From assembly GCA_037179385.1 (NCBI GenBank), contig CM074187.1:42442879-42506878 (forward strand): 64,000 bases of DNA, written 5' to 3'. This stretch comes from Holothuria scabra. Its lineage: Eukaryota; Echinodermata; Holothuroidea; Aspidochirotida; Holothuriidae. Below the pieces are notes generated by a model. That model saw only the letters and a list, made by a program, of their open reading frames with translations, was not told the DNA's origin and ran no database searches. Below are positions 13,326 to 24,764 of this stretch, one piece after another; position 1 is the stretch's first letter; the number at the start of each line of letters is the position of its first letter. The position numbers and the translations under genes were made by a program.

Positions 13326-13616
13326 TTATTTTGGAAGGACAGGTTGGACCGATTTTGCCATTGTTCTCAAACTGTTTGAGAAACCATAGTCTGTGGATGG
13401 AGAAATAACTTTTCTGTCGTGGAACAGGGACGGAACAGTTCTGTTGTTGGCAAAATCCGGCCAGATTGGATCTTCAACTTCTAGATACCCTACATCCTCA
13501 ATACTGCCTGTACCAAAAGAACCTGAAATTTTACCCCACACAAAGAAGAACTGCTGGTGGTCCACATAATTCCACATCAAGAAATGGTTATCATTGTTAT
13601 CCATACCATAATACAT
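13326..13616 (-). other. Unassigned 96-codon ORF
   Basis: An open frame starts with Met at 13616 and encodes an acidic, aromatic-rich peptide with segments such as YLEVEDPIWPDFANN. Its composition is more protein-like than the surrounding low-complexity frames. I recognise no domain, no splice context and no transposon termini around it. It could be a fragment of an old transposon or retrogene, or chance. Confidence 0.25.
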
Positions 13617-14496
13617 TATTCTAACAATCTAAATCATTAGTTTTGCAAAAGGTGCCAACTGTTTGCTATTGTTCATCAATCTAGGCTTCAGATGGTCAAA
13701 GTCCATGTTCCAAGGTATCCCCAAAGCAAACAGTGAAGAACTACTTTGTATACAATACCAATAACTGTGGTGGGTACTGTAGGTTCGAAGTTCTTCAGTG
13801 TGACAATGTTTCGACTGATGTGTATCAGACAGTACCAGATGGCAGTACTTATGTAGATGTTAGGAGTTTTACTGTACCTGATTCTTCCATTTCTGTAACA
13901 ACCTGCTTAGGGTGTAACTGATGGTATTAATAAATTCGCCTCTTAAATAAGTTAAATAAGGTAAATAAGTGGTACTTTTTGATATACCTGAGGTGGAATA
14001 GATGTTTACGTACTGTAAGAGAGAAAATTCATACACATCTTAATTTCACACGTACTGTAATACTTCTGAAACAGTACGAGATAGCAAACTGATTTCATCT
14101 ATTTTCACATGATCTAGCACCTAAAGTTGAGAGATTGCGCTATCACAGTTTTCACAGTTTTCCTGTGTCTGTTTAAGATAATGTAAAAACCTACAAAATC
14201 GAAGAAGAACACCATTTGGCTACTTTGTCGGCTGACAAGATTATTGAATGATTGTAAGCATATGTCAGGGAGATGAGAGTTCCACATTTCAGCAGATTTC
14301 TGCATTTTCACTAAGTGCTTAATGTTTTAAATTTTAGTTTTTTGCAGATTTTCATTCTCTGTAATTCTGCTCACAAGTGTTACTAGCATTGTACACGTCA
14401 GAAAACTGCCTACCCCATTTATATTACTGCAGTGCTAAATTCGTTTTTGCCCTCCTTTTCGTTTTCTTTTTGGATTATATGTTGGTCTATCTGTAC

Positions 14497-16222
14497 CAGG
14501 GCTGGTCCTGAATATTTTTCAGGAGGGCAAGCAACTGCACACATAAATGAAGGTTTCATGACTAAAGGCAGGCAATTAATTGCCCACCCTAGATTTTAGG
14601 CGGGCAGTTGTGTTAATAATAAATGTTGAGCAGATAACTGGTGTTTAATATTGGTATTGGCCGATAATGGTGTTATCAGTAGGGTATTGCAGGCCTTGAT
14701 TTTCAGGAAAATTTATGGTTGTCCTTCGGTAAACCATTTCACTAGTTTTGGTTGTCCACAATGAAATGTGGTTGTCCGAAACACTTTGCACACAATTACA
14801 AAAGAGTAATTGTGTTCATGTATTATTGGTCTTGAAAAAAAAGCTAGGATGTTTGAGAGACAGAAACAGTTCAAGTCTGAAACATGGTACAGTAGATGAA
14901 AAAAAGTTGAAAGAGTTTATCAGTCAGCTTTATAATGCTTCAATCTGAGAGAAAAATGGTTGTCCACGGACAACCAACCTTAAAAGTTGGGTTGTCCGAA
15001 TGAAATTTAAGTTGTCTGGGACAATCAGACAAGCATGAAAATGGAGCCCTCTATCGGTATCGGCACAAATGAAGACCTTTTCCGATAACGGCAATCGATA
15101 ACAAGCATTTCCTCATTTTAAAATTAAAGAGCTAAAAGTACTCACTAAAATGTGTTGAGCATAAAACATTCAAGAAATTCATTGCGGTGAACATACACAA
15201 ACTAGCCCTGCTATGCCGTAAGCCTGCAGTTCTTAGTCTAATTAAACAATTGCACAAGATAGTCATGGACAACAGCTGTAGCAATGCTTGCTGTGAAAAT
15301 GTTTGTTCCAACCTCAATGTTTTTCTGTTTGGAAGTTCGTAGCAAACAAGTGCACTGAGTGCTTGCTTGGTGTGTCCTTTCAACAGTGAACGTACACATC
15401 TATAGCAGAGTGCATGCACAGTAATGTGCTTTCTATAGGCAATTCGGTATACAAGTCTGTTGTCCATTTACGCACGTCAAATTCCTCTGAATCCCACGAC
15501 AAATCTCAATGGAGTTTTACTGTGACTTCGCCACATGCAGTAACAATAACTCAATGGGGATCCAAGTTTGTGTACAACGGAGCAGCATGCTCAACGTTCA
15601 CGATCGTGCAATTAAAAGAGCTAACTTCAGAGACCTACGTATGCTTGAGACAAAAGTACAATCTCATGAAGTATCGTAATCAGTGAACGATCAGTGCTGT
15701 GTAAGGGAGTAAGGGTCTTATCATTATCTATACCACCACCATCACATTTTCAGCAGTATCCACATACTCTATACTGTATAGTGTATGTATATATGCTGAG
15801 AACGCCTGTGGTATGCTGTACGTAAAGGCGGTACATATGCTGCACACAATTTTTTTTTTCGTAGGATAGCCAGGGGAATTTTACTTTACACTTCATACAC
15901 ATTCCTGTACTGGTATTGTAGCAGTGCACATAACATTAGGTCAATGTGATATTGTCAGTTTGTATTGCCAGCTGTGCTCGCTATTTAAGTACCCAAATAT
16001 TATAGTGAACCATTTTTTTCAGGCAGCCTTTTAAAGACACGTGTGATCATGTTTTCTGATGTTTTTGGCATTGTATTTTTACACGGGCGATCATATTTCT
16101 CAAGGCGGTCTATTTATTGCTGGACGCACAATTCAAGGAGGGCATTTTGATGCCCACCTTGGGAAGAATCTTTGCTTCCAAGGCGGGCATGGGCGATCAC
16201 CCGGGTCATATGACCAGCCCTG
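14497..16222. mobile_element. Non-autonomous hAT-like transposon (1.7 kb)
   Basis: The left end CAGGGCTGGTC (14497-14507) is inverted at the right end as GACCAGCCCTG (16212-16222). Eight bases flank each side, ATCTGTAC at 14489-14496 and ATCTATAC at 16223-16230, with one mismatch. An 8-bp duplication and a CAGGG-type terminus are typical of hAT. GGCGGGCA/TGCCC-type words recur just inside both ends. No transposase frame is visible. A second, GGTTGTCC-rich segment appears nested at about 14690-15052. Confidence 0.75.
14690..15052. repeat. Nested segment with recurring GGTTGTCC words
   Basis: The segment begins CAGGCCTTGATTTTC and ends GAAAATGGAGCCCTC, which are imperfect inverses of each other. 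It interrupts the TATTGG/ATCGG-type internal repeats of the host element. GGTTGTCC occurs at least five times, and once as the hairpin GTTGTCCACGGACAAC. I take it to be a nested non-autonomous DNA element, but a clean target duplication is not visible. Confidence 0.45.
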
Positions 16223-16274
16223 ATCTATACACACAGTCTGGTAACTGGTTTACATGAAAGAAAAACTAATGTAA

Positions 16275-16660
16275 TATGATGGCTTGTGTGTGTGTATGTA
16301 TTTTTTTTGGGGGGGGGGGGGGGAAGGGGTCATTGGGGATCTATCAATGGCTTTTATGAAGGTAAAAGCTCATCTGGGGTCACTTTAGGTCAAAATGTGA
16401 ATGAAAACCTTGTTAGGTGTTAAACACATCTGAAGGTTGGAAACTTAGATTTCACATGGGGTATGTGGATGTACTTTAAGGTGAGAAGATGGTCCCTATT
16501 TTTGTCGGTGGAGGTCAAAGGTCTTCTGTGATAACAGTTTTCGTTTTTGCATATGCTACTATACTGTAACATTAGAGGGAGAAGATATAGTACATGATGC
16601 CATTCATTGTTTGAAATGGAACATTTATGTATCATCAAAACCTCCGTGTATTTTTGCATT
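16275..16660 (+). mobile_element. Helentron-like element, subfamily A, decayed copy
   Basis: A degraded head (GATGGCTTGTGTGTGTGTATG) is followed by a T8-G15 homopolymer (16301-16323), one to two GGTCAAAGGTC-type units and the subfamily-A tail. The tail carries the 3' arm ATCAAAACC and a decayed TTTTTGCATT hairpin ending near 16660. Confidence 0.6.
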
Positions 16661-16669
16661 GTGGGTCAA

Positions 16670-16922
16670 ACGTGCTAGTACAATTAGTTAGAGTATTACT
16701 GACCAGTTTCCAACCTATTGGTTCAAGTTCAGCTGGCCACAGCCTTTTTTCCAGTTGTGGCTCACTGGCTTGTTTTCCCTACTTTGCTTATGCTGGCATC
16801 ATGCACAATGGCAGTAGTTCCATTTTTAGAGTCTTTGGTATGACTTGACCTGGGAATTGAACCCAGGCCTTCCGCTTGAGAGGCAAGAAGGCAAACACTG
16901 GGTCAACATGCTACTTTAGTAC
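16670..16922 (-). mobile_element. tRNA-derived SINE, copy 1
   Basis: Read on the - strand, the tRNA-like head has a perfect B box, GGTTCAATTCC (16853-16863 on +). It is followed by a body shared with 45332-45571 and with the split copy at 21020-22876. The pseudo-anticodon loop CTCTCAA resembles tRNA-Glu(CTC). The far end carries CTAACTAA, as in the other copies. It sits inside a subfamily-A Helentron-like tail that resumes at about 16923. Confidence 0.7.
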
Positions 16923-17012
16923 ATTTGAGTGAGAAGATAAGGTACATGTTGGCATTGTTTGAAATGGAATGTTTATGTATCAATGAAACATCAATGCTTT
17001 TTTGCTTTCTGG
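16923..17012 (+). mobile_element. Helentron-like subfamily A tail fragment
   Basis: The sequence ACATTTGAGTGAGAAGATAA through ATCAATGAAACATC matches the subfamily-A tail and ends in a decayed 3' hairpin followed by CTGG (17009-17012). The SINE separates it from the upstream tail. Confidence 0.6.
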
Positions 17013-17280
17013 TCTCATTCCATATTTTCATTTGATGTTTTATTTTCATGTGTTATTACTGTAGCAAAGGATATGCCACACAGTACTAAGTTTTATGGAA
17101 AAAACTAAAGTAGCATAGCTACTGTACTGTTGCTCAACCCATCTCATGTTACTTGTTTAGTTTTTGATTCATCCTGAACAGAATCATGGTTTACACTTAA
17201 CACATACTGTACCCAGACAACTCCATTTGGGCTGGTAGCATGTAAACACACTCATTTAGCAGTTGGGATGTGGCAGAGTT

Positions 17281-17594
17281 CTAGCCAGGCCATTCAAACT
17301 GCACCTAGTTTGAATTTACATTTTTAAGTCAGCACCTAGTTTGAAATTTCACCACCCAGTTTGAAACACTGCCCAATTTGAATATCATCATTTGCATAAT
17401 CTAAACATAGGCTTCACTGCACAGTATCAGACACATAAACATTCAATGGAATGATTGTACTGATATTGGAAATAACCAAAAATCAGGCAACTGACCACCG
17501 ACAAAGTCATTACATCTTGAGATATGGCCAACGTCATGTGAGAATGGTGCAATGTCAATTAACTCCCACCTGGGTTGACATTTTTCCTGGCTAG
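17281..17594. repeat. Possible DNA-transposon relic with CTAGCCAGG inverted ends
   Basis: CTAGCCAGG at 17281-17289 is inverted as CCTGGCTAG at 17586-17594. Between them the word (C)ACC(T/C)AGTTTGAA recurs three times (17310-17370). No convincing target duplication is seen, so the class is open. Confidence 0.4.
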
Positions 17595-18004
17595 AGCATG
17601 GAATAATTTATCCAGTATTGCATCACAATTTGCTACACAAACAGGCCAAGTTGCTACACAAATGAAAAATTGTGTAGCATTTTTCTTGTGTGCATAACCC
17701 TTGCATTTTCACAAACAATGTGTGAAAGACCTAAAAAATCTTCAAAACTGCTACGCAAAATTTGAATGATAAATCATTCCCTGTTGAACCCTGTGTGGTC
17801 AGGGAAAAATCTCTGTAGCTAGTTCATCATCGGGAACTAAAATCATAGTTTATTGTAAATATGACCAGTTTGTGTAGGACAGTGTTATAAGCAATAATAA
17901 AAGACAATACCAGTTGTCTTTCCTCCCCCTTCCATCAATTCCTCTCTCCCTTCCCATCATTTCCATCTGTTTTATTTAACTCAAATGCACCATCCATTTA
18001 ACAT

Positions 18005-18499
18005 TTAAAGGCTGATAGGAAATGCTGTCTGTTGTACGTTCAAATTGACATAATTCCAAATTCTACAGTAACATGTCATGTCGTGTGAGAAAAGGTCATA
18101 TATCCACCACCACTCCAGCTTTACCAGGGAAACACACTTTTGGTTATGGGCCAAATAGCTCTTCCATTGATGAACAGTGCACCACTGTATGCAAGTGTCC
18201 TCATGCATTACACCAAGGAGACATCTGTGTGATGGCAGCTCCCTGGTTATAGAAATAACCATAGGATAAGTAGTTAATAGCTGACTGGGAATGTATGGTG
18301 TGTTCACAGTGGACACGGGCAGGAAGAAGAATAGGCTTGTATATATGCCAACAAGGCCTCCACTGGGATTTTGCTTCATCCAGAATTTGCCTTGAGGCAA
18401 AAAATTCTCGAAATGGCCAAAAATTTCCCCTTTTCTTTGTTTTATCTTGTAGCTAGGAAGGAAATATTTTGCCATTCTAATATGACACCTGCACAGCAA
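18005..18499 (-). other. Unassigned 164-codon ORF
   Basis: This is one of the longest open frames in the window outside tandem repeats and poly-T passages. The peptide starts MLCRCHIRMAKYF and contains a run of aromatic and Cys residues in its C-terminal half (EWWWIYDLF). I recognise no family, and there is no evident splice or transposon context. A chance frame or a decayed mobile-element protein is as likely as a gene. Confidence 0.2.
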
Positions 18500-19169
18500 C
18501 TTAGAGAAAAATCCACTGGCAGTTGCCAGTTACAGAGGCTGAAACCTTTTGAAATGTAAGGTAGACATTTTCAGTGAGGCAGACATTTTGTGCCTCTACA
18601 GTATAACACAAGCTCTACCCACACTTTGTGAGTTGAGCTTTAAAAAAAGAAAAGAAAAACAAAGCTGAAGAAAATAGTATCTTGCTTGCTTCCTACTAAT
18701 TCATTGAACTGTATTTTTATGAATTCATCAGTAAAGTGAGATAGATTTCAAAAAAGAAAAGATAAAGAACTAGGTGAAATGTTGTTGTAAAATTTAGGTG
18801 TTTCTGAAGGACATGAATGGTTGCTACTTTTGAATTTTCCTGGTCACATTATGCTAGTTTGATTATAAGTTTCTTTGAATTTAGTGAATTGAGTGACATG
18901 CTAATTGAGTCAATTTTAATTTATGCCCATTTGTTAATTTGAAGTGTCATCATACAGTATAAAAGTATAAAATTACACACATATTAAAAGGACTCATATA
19001 TTTATTTTGCCTTTTATTTTGGCATTGTTATGAGCATCTATTCTAGAAATTCATACTTTCTAAGGCACCTACTGTATTGTCTGTATTTAAAAGGTTAGCT
19101 GGTAGTTGCATATTCACATTTGTTGAACTAAAAGAATTAAATCCTTTTGCAATTCTTTTCTGTCCACAG

Positions 19170-19354
19170 GTACAGGAGAAAGTGGGAAAAGTACATTCAT
19201 AAAACAGATGAGAATTATTCATGGGGCAGGCTACACAGAAGAAGATAGAAAAACATTCACCAAATTGGTGTACCAAAATATTTTTATGGCTATTAATTCT
19301 ATGATCAGAGCCATGGATACACTCAGGATTCCATATGCAGATCCAGAAAATCAA
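19170..19354 (+). CDS. GNAQ: Gαq/11 alpha subunit, coding exon 2 (residues 40-101)
   Basis: This exon completes the first Gly of the phosphate-binding loop, GTGESGKST (residues 40-48). Lys46 and Ser47 there coordinate the nucleotide phosphates and Mg2+. It continues with the α1 helix [10 protein letters not shown] and enters the α-helical domain ([21 protein letters not shown]). The [11 protein letters not shown] stretch is typical of the Gq class. The acceptor is TTCTTTTCTGTCCACAG and the donor is CAA|GTAAGT, phase 0. The reading frame joins exon 1 without loss (G + GT = Gly). The exon is 185 bp. Confidence 0.98.
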
Positions 19355-20867
19355 GTAAGTTTATTATGGCCTTTATATATATCATGAACTGACAGCTATT
19401 TTTATTGAAAGAACAAATTTTGCAGTCCCCTGAACGTATATTTATGAACTCAATCATTGCAATTTTCGTCATCGTGTATGTACAGTACATCCAACCAGTG
19501 TTGAGGTCAAGTGGATAAAGAATACCATAATTGGCATTTTATGGGTTTGGTCTAGATTACCTACCCCTCCCCTCCCCACCCTTCCTGTCTACTGGTAATG
19601 TTGCTCAAGCAGGGTTTCCCTGGGCTTTTGAACATTACAGTCGGCAGCATTCAAGATTCAAAATCAAGGAGGCCACAACATTCAAAAATATGTACAATAA
19701 AATCATTAGCTGGTTTGTAAAATTTTGTAACTTCCGTGCATATACCAACTGCATGCGAGCCAGAGTTTGGTGTATATATCCCATCAGACACTCCGCTGAA
19801 CACAGATGAGTACTAACTAGCCCCAGTATTAGGAAACAGTTGTACCCACTCCAGAGAGCAGTTGTGTGTAGCTATGCTGTACCACACAATTTGCATGACC
19901 AAAACACAAAGGCCCATTTTGTAGGTTGGAGGCAGGGCTAATAATGTCTCAGATTTTTTTTTAAATTATCAATCAAACAAACAAACCATTTCATTGTACT
20001 CTTACCATGAAAACACAGCATATTTGTTGTTACTTTGTTCCTAAAACTTACCCCTTTTCAGAAAATCAGGTGAAGTTGCAGGTACCGTACCGGCACTTCA
20101 TCTGTCACGCTTTGAACTTGCCAATGCTAGTTTGGCAATTGATTTGATTCCTTGTGTAACCAGGGAGTGTCAAGGAAGGAGATCCACCATTCAAATCTAC
20201 CAGAGAATGTGTACTTTAAACTCTTTAATCCCTTTTGAGGTAACAAAATTTGATTGTCAGGTCCTTTAATTCCCGTTGGTTTGCCCTTTCCGACTTTCAA
20301 ATGGTCATGATGACCTACTCCTTTTGAACCCAGGTAATCCAGAACCAAAGGTCATTGTTAACTGTTTCTTTGAAGTACAACATGTTTGCTTACAAGTGCT
20401 AAGCTTCAATAAAGATTTTATGCAAAACAGCTGCCTATGTACTACTATATGTTTTTGTCAGTCTATGATTGTAATGAGGTGCCACCAAGTTGACACATTG
20501 TCCAAGCCTAACCAAACAATCACAGTTTTGATAATTTTCGGCATTCAAGTATTTTCAGAGAAGGAGAATTCTAGACAATCTTCGTAGCAGCTATTTGAAT
20601 AAATGTAAGATGCAACACTGAGTGACGCAAGCTTAAAGTTTAGATTTTTTACCTGGAAGACTGGCAGGGTAGTGGCAAATTGGCATTGGATGGAATCATC
20701 ATGATAGGTCTTTGAGATGTAGCAGAGGACAGAGATCATTGTCTTCAGTACCAAATTCCCTTCCAGCCTTAAAGCTGTTTCAAGAGCAAGACAATAAGCA
20801 GCTTGCAGTACCTTGGTTCAAAGGACTGTTCAGTGTTGGATCTCCGTCTCTGACAACTCCCTGGTGT

Positions 20868-20925
20868 AACAGAGGAACCTATGTGGTCACCTTGGCGTAT
20901 GTATATGTATGTATGTGACGGATTG
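20868..20925 (+). mobile_element. Subfamily-B Helentron-like head fragment
   Basis: AGGAACCTATGTGGTCACC followed by TTGGCGTATGTATATG and TATGTGAC corresponds to the right arm of the subfamily-B head plus its TG-rich stretch. The core units are absent. Confidence 0.5.
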
Positions 20926-21019
20926 GAATGTGAGGTATTTGGTGCCATAACCAAGTGATCAATTTTCTTCAAATTTGGCTTGAATGTGGATGTTGTTAAG
21001 AAGATGAGCCCAATCACAT

Positions 21020-21086
21020 GTTTGGTCTAACAGTAACAGCATCCACCTCTCGCGTAGAAAGCCGGGTTCTATTCCCAGGTTGAGTC
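21020..21086 (+). mobile_element. tRNA-derived SINE, copy 2, 5' part (split by hAT-A)
   Basis: The A box TGGTCTAACAG (21023-21033) and B box GGTTCTATTCC (21065-21075) are at tRNA-like spacing. The SINE is cut at 21086 by a hAT element and resumes at 22714. GTTGAGTC (21079-21086) is the left copy of the hAT target duplication. Confidence 0.75.
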
Positions 21087-22705
21087 TAGTGTTCGACCGA
21101 TCATCTGTTCAGTAATTGGCATAGGGCTGATCATTTTGTTATCGGGAAATAATCGGCATCGGTAAAATTCTGCCATTCAACCGGTTACTACCACCGATTA
21201 TTTGCAAACTGGAAAAAGGGGCTAAATATACTTGAAACTTGCTCTTAATTTCGTTAAAATTCCCGTAAATACACAATCCTTTAACTTCCCGCCAAAACAG
21301 GATGCATTGATAATCACAAACGTATAAATTTAACCCCTGCCATGGGAATAATCGTTTGATGTTTTCCGCTATAACCTGGTAGTATTACTTGGAATTCGAT
21401 TAAGAAGTGCATTCAAGGTGTATTCCTTGCTGTCTCGCAGAAAGCGCCGCGTAAGTTGCTGTACAAACTGTTCTGCACAAAACACATAGTACAGACTATC
21501 TAGCTGCAGCGTTTCTCCGTTTTTTCAAATCCCCAAGCTTTGCATACATATCTATGTACGTTCTGTACACTTAGCACCTAGAATCTTGTGAAGTTTGCTG
21601 GTTATTACCTTGCATAAATTAAGGCATTCCCAGCATTCCTTCCCTTAAGTTATTTACGGTAGGACTTAAGCAATGTTGCCATACGACGTCATTGCAAACG
21701 AAAACAGTAATGCACGTGGTCTCTTGCAGCAAACTTCTTGGCCCACGCATGCACTAGACTTACGTGCGTGTCCGTTTTTACCGCCAAATAAGGCATCATA
21801 TTTTGCTCGGTGACATCATATGCAAAAGATCCATTGCAAAATTTAAATGGCCCCCTGCTTCGTGATTGGTTCAATTGTGTTGATTCTAGGTAGCCAATTA
21901 CAACTCGCGCCTTCGCCTACGTGATTTAGTGTGTGGAAATACTTGGTCTCAAGACAAATTTTCACGTTGAGTTTGTGTTACGACGATCACGCTTGTAATA
22001 CTGGCTAGCGAAGCCAGGCAAGCCCTGTGCTAAATTCACCTAGAAACGGCATCGCAAATCTCAGCGTACGTGGATTTTTCGGGGATCGGACTTACGTGCA
22101 TTTCAGTTGCAGATTCTTTTAAAACAAGACAGAAGTTTTGGAGGAGAACTGCTAAAAATATACGGGGATATTTATATCGGAAGATAACCATAAGATACGT
22201 TACACGGGTGCCCAGAACTGCTAAGATTATCATGATTGCTTTACATGGGGTTCGTTATTAAAAGCGGGAGAGTAACTACAGTACATTAACGCAACTACAA
22301 CCAAGTACAGTAAAAGAATGCAATGTTTCGACATGATTGGGGGATGAAAACTAGACAGAGCATGATGTTGGCCTTAGAACTAAATTATCAAAGGGCATGT
22401 GATATCGACTGCAAACAATTGTACAGTATTAAGGGTTGATTTGTATCTCCACTTTTGAAGTGAAAATATTTCGCCTACAAAAATGATATCCCGTTTGTGA
22501 AACGACCAGAACTATTCCCAATATTTCCATCCTGAACTGGTTATGGTAATAAAATATGCACGATGCAAGGGGTACGTACTTAAGTGACAAACGTGACTTC
22601 CCTCTTTCTATTAATCGGTGATCGGTAATCGGCATCGGGCTGATTGTTAAATTAAATAATCGGTAATCGGGTATTACCGATTATAGCATAATTGGTCGAA
22701 CACTA
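21087..22705. mobile_element. hAT-like non-autonomous element, copy hAT-A (1.6 kb)
   Basis: The termini TAGTGTTCGACC (21087-21098) and GGTCGAACACTA (22694-22705) are exact inverses. They are flanked by an exact 8-bp duplication, GTTGAGTC (21079-21086 and 22706-22713). Subterminal ATCGG/CCGAT words cluster at both ends. The 8-bp duplication places it in hAT. No full transposase is present. A 61-codon - strand frame at 21689-21874 is shared with the second copy (27077-27298). Confidence 0.88.
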
Positions 22706-22713
22706 GTTGAGTC

Positions 22714-22876
22714 ATACCATAGACACTGAAAATGGAACCTACTGCCATTGTGCGTGATGCTCTGTTTAGCAATGGAGTAGGGAAACAAGCCAGTGAGCCA
22801 CAACTGAAAAAAAGACAGTGGCTGGCTCAACTTAACCAATAGGTTGAAAACTGGGCCAAGAACTGTATCTACCTAT
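22714..22876 (+). mobile_element. tRNA-derived SINE, copy 2, 3' part
   Basis: Sequence from ATACCATAGACACTG through GGTTGAAAACTGGGCC matches the body and tail of the SINE at 45332-45571. Together with 21020-21086 it makes one SINE interrupted by hAT-A. Confidence 0.75.
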
Positions 22877-23104
22877 CATTTTTGGTAGAGGTCAAAGCCT
22901 AAGGTCACTGGAGATCACCAGAGGCCAAAAAGTGATTTTCTGCTAGTAGCTGTAACTCTGTATCCATTGTTTAAACAGTCATATAGTTTCACGATAAGTT
23001 AGATTGATAGGAGGTGAAAATGTTGTTACACCAACCAAAGTAATTGGAAAGGGTCAAGAGGTCAGAAACCAATGCTTCATTAGTGTCTCACCACTGAAAC
23101 ATTT

Positions 23105-23640
23105 TAGAGGGGTGATGTAATGGAGATTTGGTTTGTCTAAGTGAAGTGCATTTGATGACCCACCTTGAATGTGCTTGACTTAATTTGACCTTTGTGCCTT
23201 TTTGTGATCCCCAGGGTTCTTCTTGTTCAGACAAACCCAAAAGGCAATTACACTAACCTCCTACAATGTTTCTAACTCAAGTTATAAACATTTAAGTGAC
23301 ATGTTAGTTAGTGTGTAGGTCATATGCATTGGAATGCAAGGTACACTATGAAAACTGGATAACCAAGTAACATAGGGGAATGGCATAATGGAGAGTTGTG
23401 TTTTTCTAAGTAAACTACACATGTTGACCTTTTTTGACCTTTTTGACTTTTTTGTGAAGCTTGGATTGGTCTTGTTGAGAAGAACAAAAAAGGCAATTAT
23501 ACTACCCTTCTATGATGTTTCTAAATTGAGTTATTGATATTTCAGTGAAAAGTTAGTGGTGTGTGCAAATGGGCATGTTATTGCATTGAAAAGCGAGGCA
23601 TATGGTGCACAGGTGTGGTAACCGACCAAGTGATATAGGG
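23105..23640 (+). repeat. Tandem repeat, period about 263 bp, two units
   Basis: Unit starts GATGTAATGGAGATTTGG (about 23114), GGCATAATGGAGAGTTGTG (about 23381) and the start of a third, CACACAATGGACGACAG (about 23646), share the order of landmarks TGACCTTT, AAAAGGCAATTA and GATGTTTCTAA. The units are diverged, which indicates an old duplication. Confidence 0.65.
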
Positions 23641-23792
23641 AGGTCACACAATGGACGACAGTTTCATTTTTAATTTCAATAGAATAAGTTGATCATGTCT
23701 GCCCAGTCTTGCTCCAAATCCTCAACTAGTATGCCCATTCAATCATCATGTGTTCAATATCCTTTATGTTCTCCAGAGGAAGTTCTACTGTT

Positions 23793-24682
23793 GGTTTCGA
23801 TGTAAAGAGAAACCAGTGCATTCATGATGGCATGTGTGTGTGTGTATTTGTGCATGTCTGTGTGTTTGTGACATTTTACTCGTTAACACGATGCCTTAAT
23901 ATAGGAATGTCTGACAATTTTCAAACTTGGTACAAAGATGTGCTAATTGAGAGGAAGAACCCTATTGTTTTGAGAAGGAGGTCAAAGGTCATCTTGGGTC
24001 ACTCGGGCTCAAAGTCTGAAAATTCTTTAATGCAATTTTCTCAAGATGGAAACTTTGATTGATTTCATATTTGGGTTTGTGGATGGGCTATGGTCAGGAG
24101 ATGGTCAGTGGTCCATATTGTTTTTAGTGAAGGCCAAAGGTCATCTGGGGTCACAAGGGGGTGAAAGTTTGAAAATCCTTTTAACGGGGTATTCTAGATA
24201 GGAAACATGGATAGTTTTCATGTTTGGGTATGTGGATGCATTATAGTCAGTTCCTGTTGTTTTTAGCGGAGGTCAAAGGTCATCTGCAGTCACAAGGGGT
24301 CAAAGTCTGAAAATATTAACATGAGATCCCAAGTTAAGAAGCTTGGATAGATTTCATATTTGATATGTGGAATGGATGCATGATGGTCAGGCAATGGTTC
24401 CTGTTGTTTTTGTGGATGTTTAAGGTCACCTAGGGTCACTGGGGGTCAAAGTCCTTTTTAAATTTTCAAGATAGCTGTCTGTCTGTCTATCTGCCCTTAT
24501 GTTTGTCTGTCTATTTATGTATATGGCTTTTATGAAGATAAAAAGTGTCATCTGGAATAACAAAATTAATTTTGGTGTATGCTAGTATAACATTTGAATG
24601 AGAAGGTAACAGTGCATGATTGCATTATTTGAAATGAAACATTCATGAATCATTGAAACAAAAATGCATTTTAGCATTCTGG
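23793..24682 (+). mobile_element. Helentron-like non-autonomous element, subfamily A, complete copy (890 bp)
   Basis: The head hairpin GGTTTCGATG...GAAACC starts at 23793. It is followed by (TG)n, TGACA and three to four core units with GGTCAAAGGTCATC. Then come a (CTGT)n tract near 24472, the 3' arm CATTGAAAC (head arm inverted, one mismatch), the hairpin AATGCATTTTAGCATT and CTGG (24679-24682). It interrupts repeat R2. The intact R2 copy at 25591-26094 provides the empty site. Confidence 0.8.
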
Positions 24683-24764
24683 ATTGTAAAAGTTTTTTTT
24701 TTTACTCAACAGTCAAGATTATATAAGAAAGAAAGAAAGATGAGAGTATTAGTCAAGACAGAAC

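Larger units (their letters stand above)
453..19169 (+). other. Intron 1 of Gαq (18,717 bp)
   Basis: The intron runs from GTAAGT to a TTCTTTTCTGTCCACAG acceptor. Its recognisable content is listed separately: a MITE at 1129-1616, repeat pairs, Helentron-like elements, a 1.7-kb hAT-like element and a SINE. The stretches 453-1128, 1620-3040, 3640-7510, 7902-9559, 11060-14496 and 17595-19169 hold no gene I can support. They contain AT-rich sequence, AGGCCT-rich patches (for example 880-915 and 5900-5970), short homopolymers and ORFs below about 100 codons. At 3040 a word TAGGGTTGGGTGGTATACCG resembles a hAT terminal repeat, but I could not find its partner end. Confidence 0.9.
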
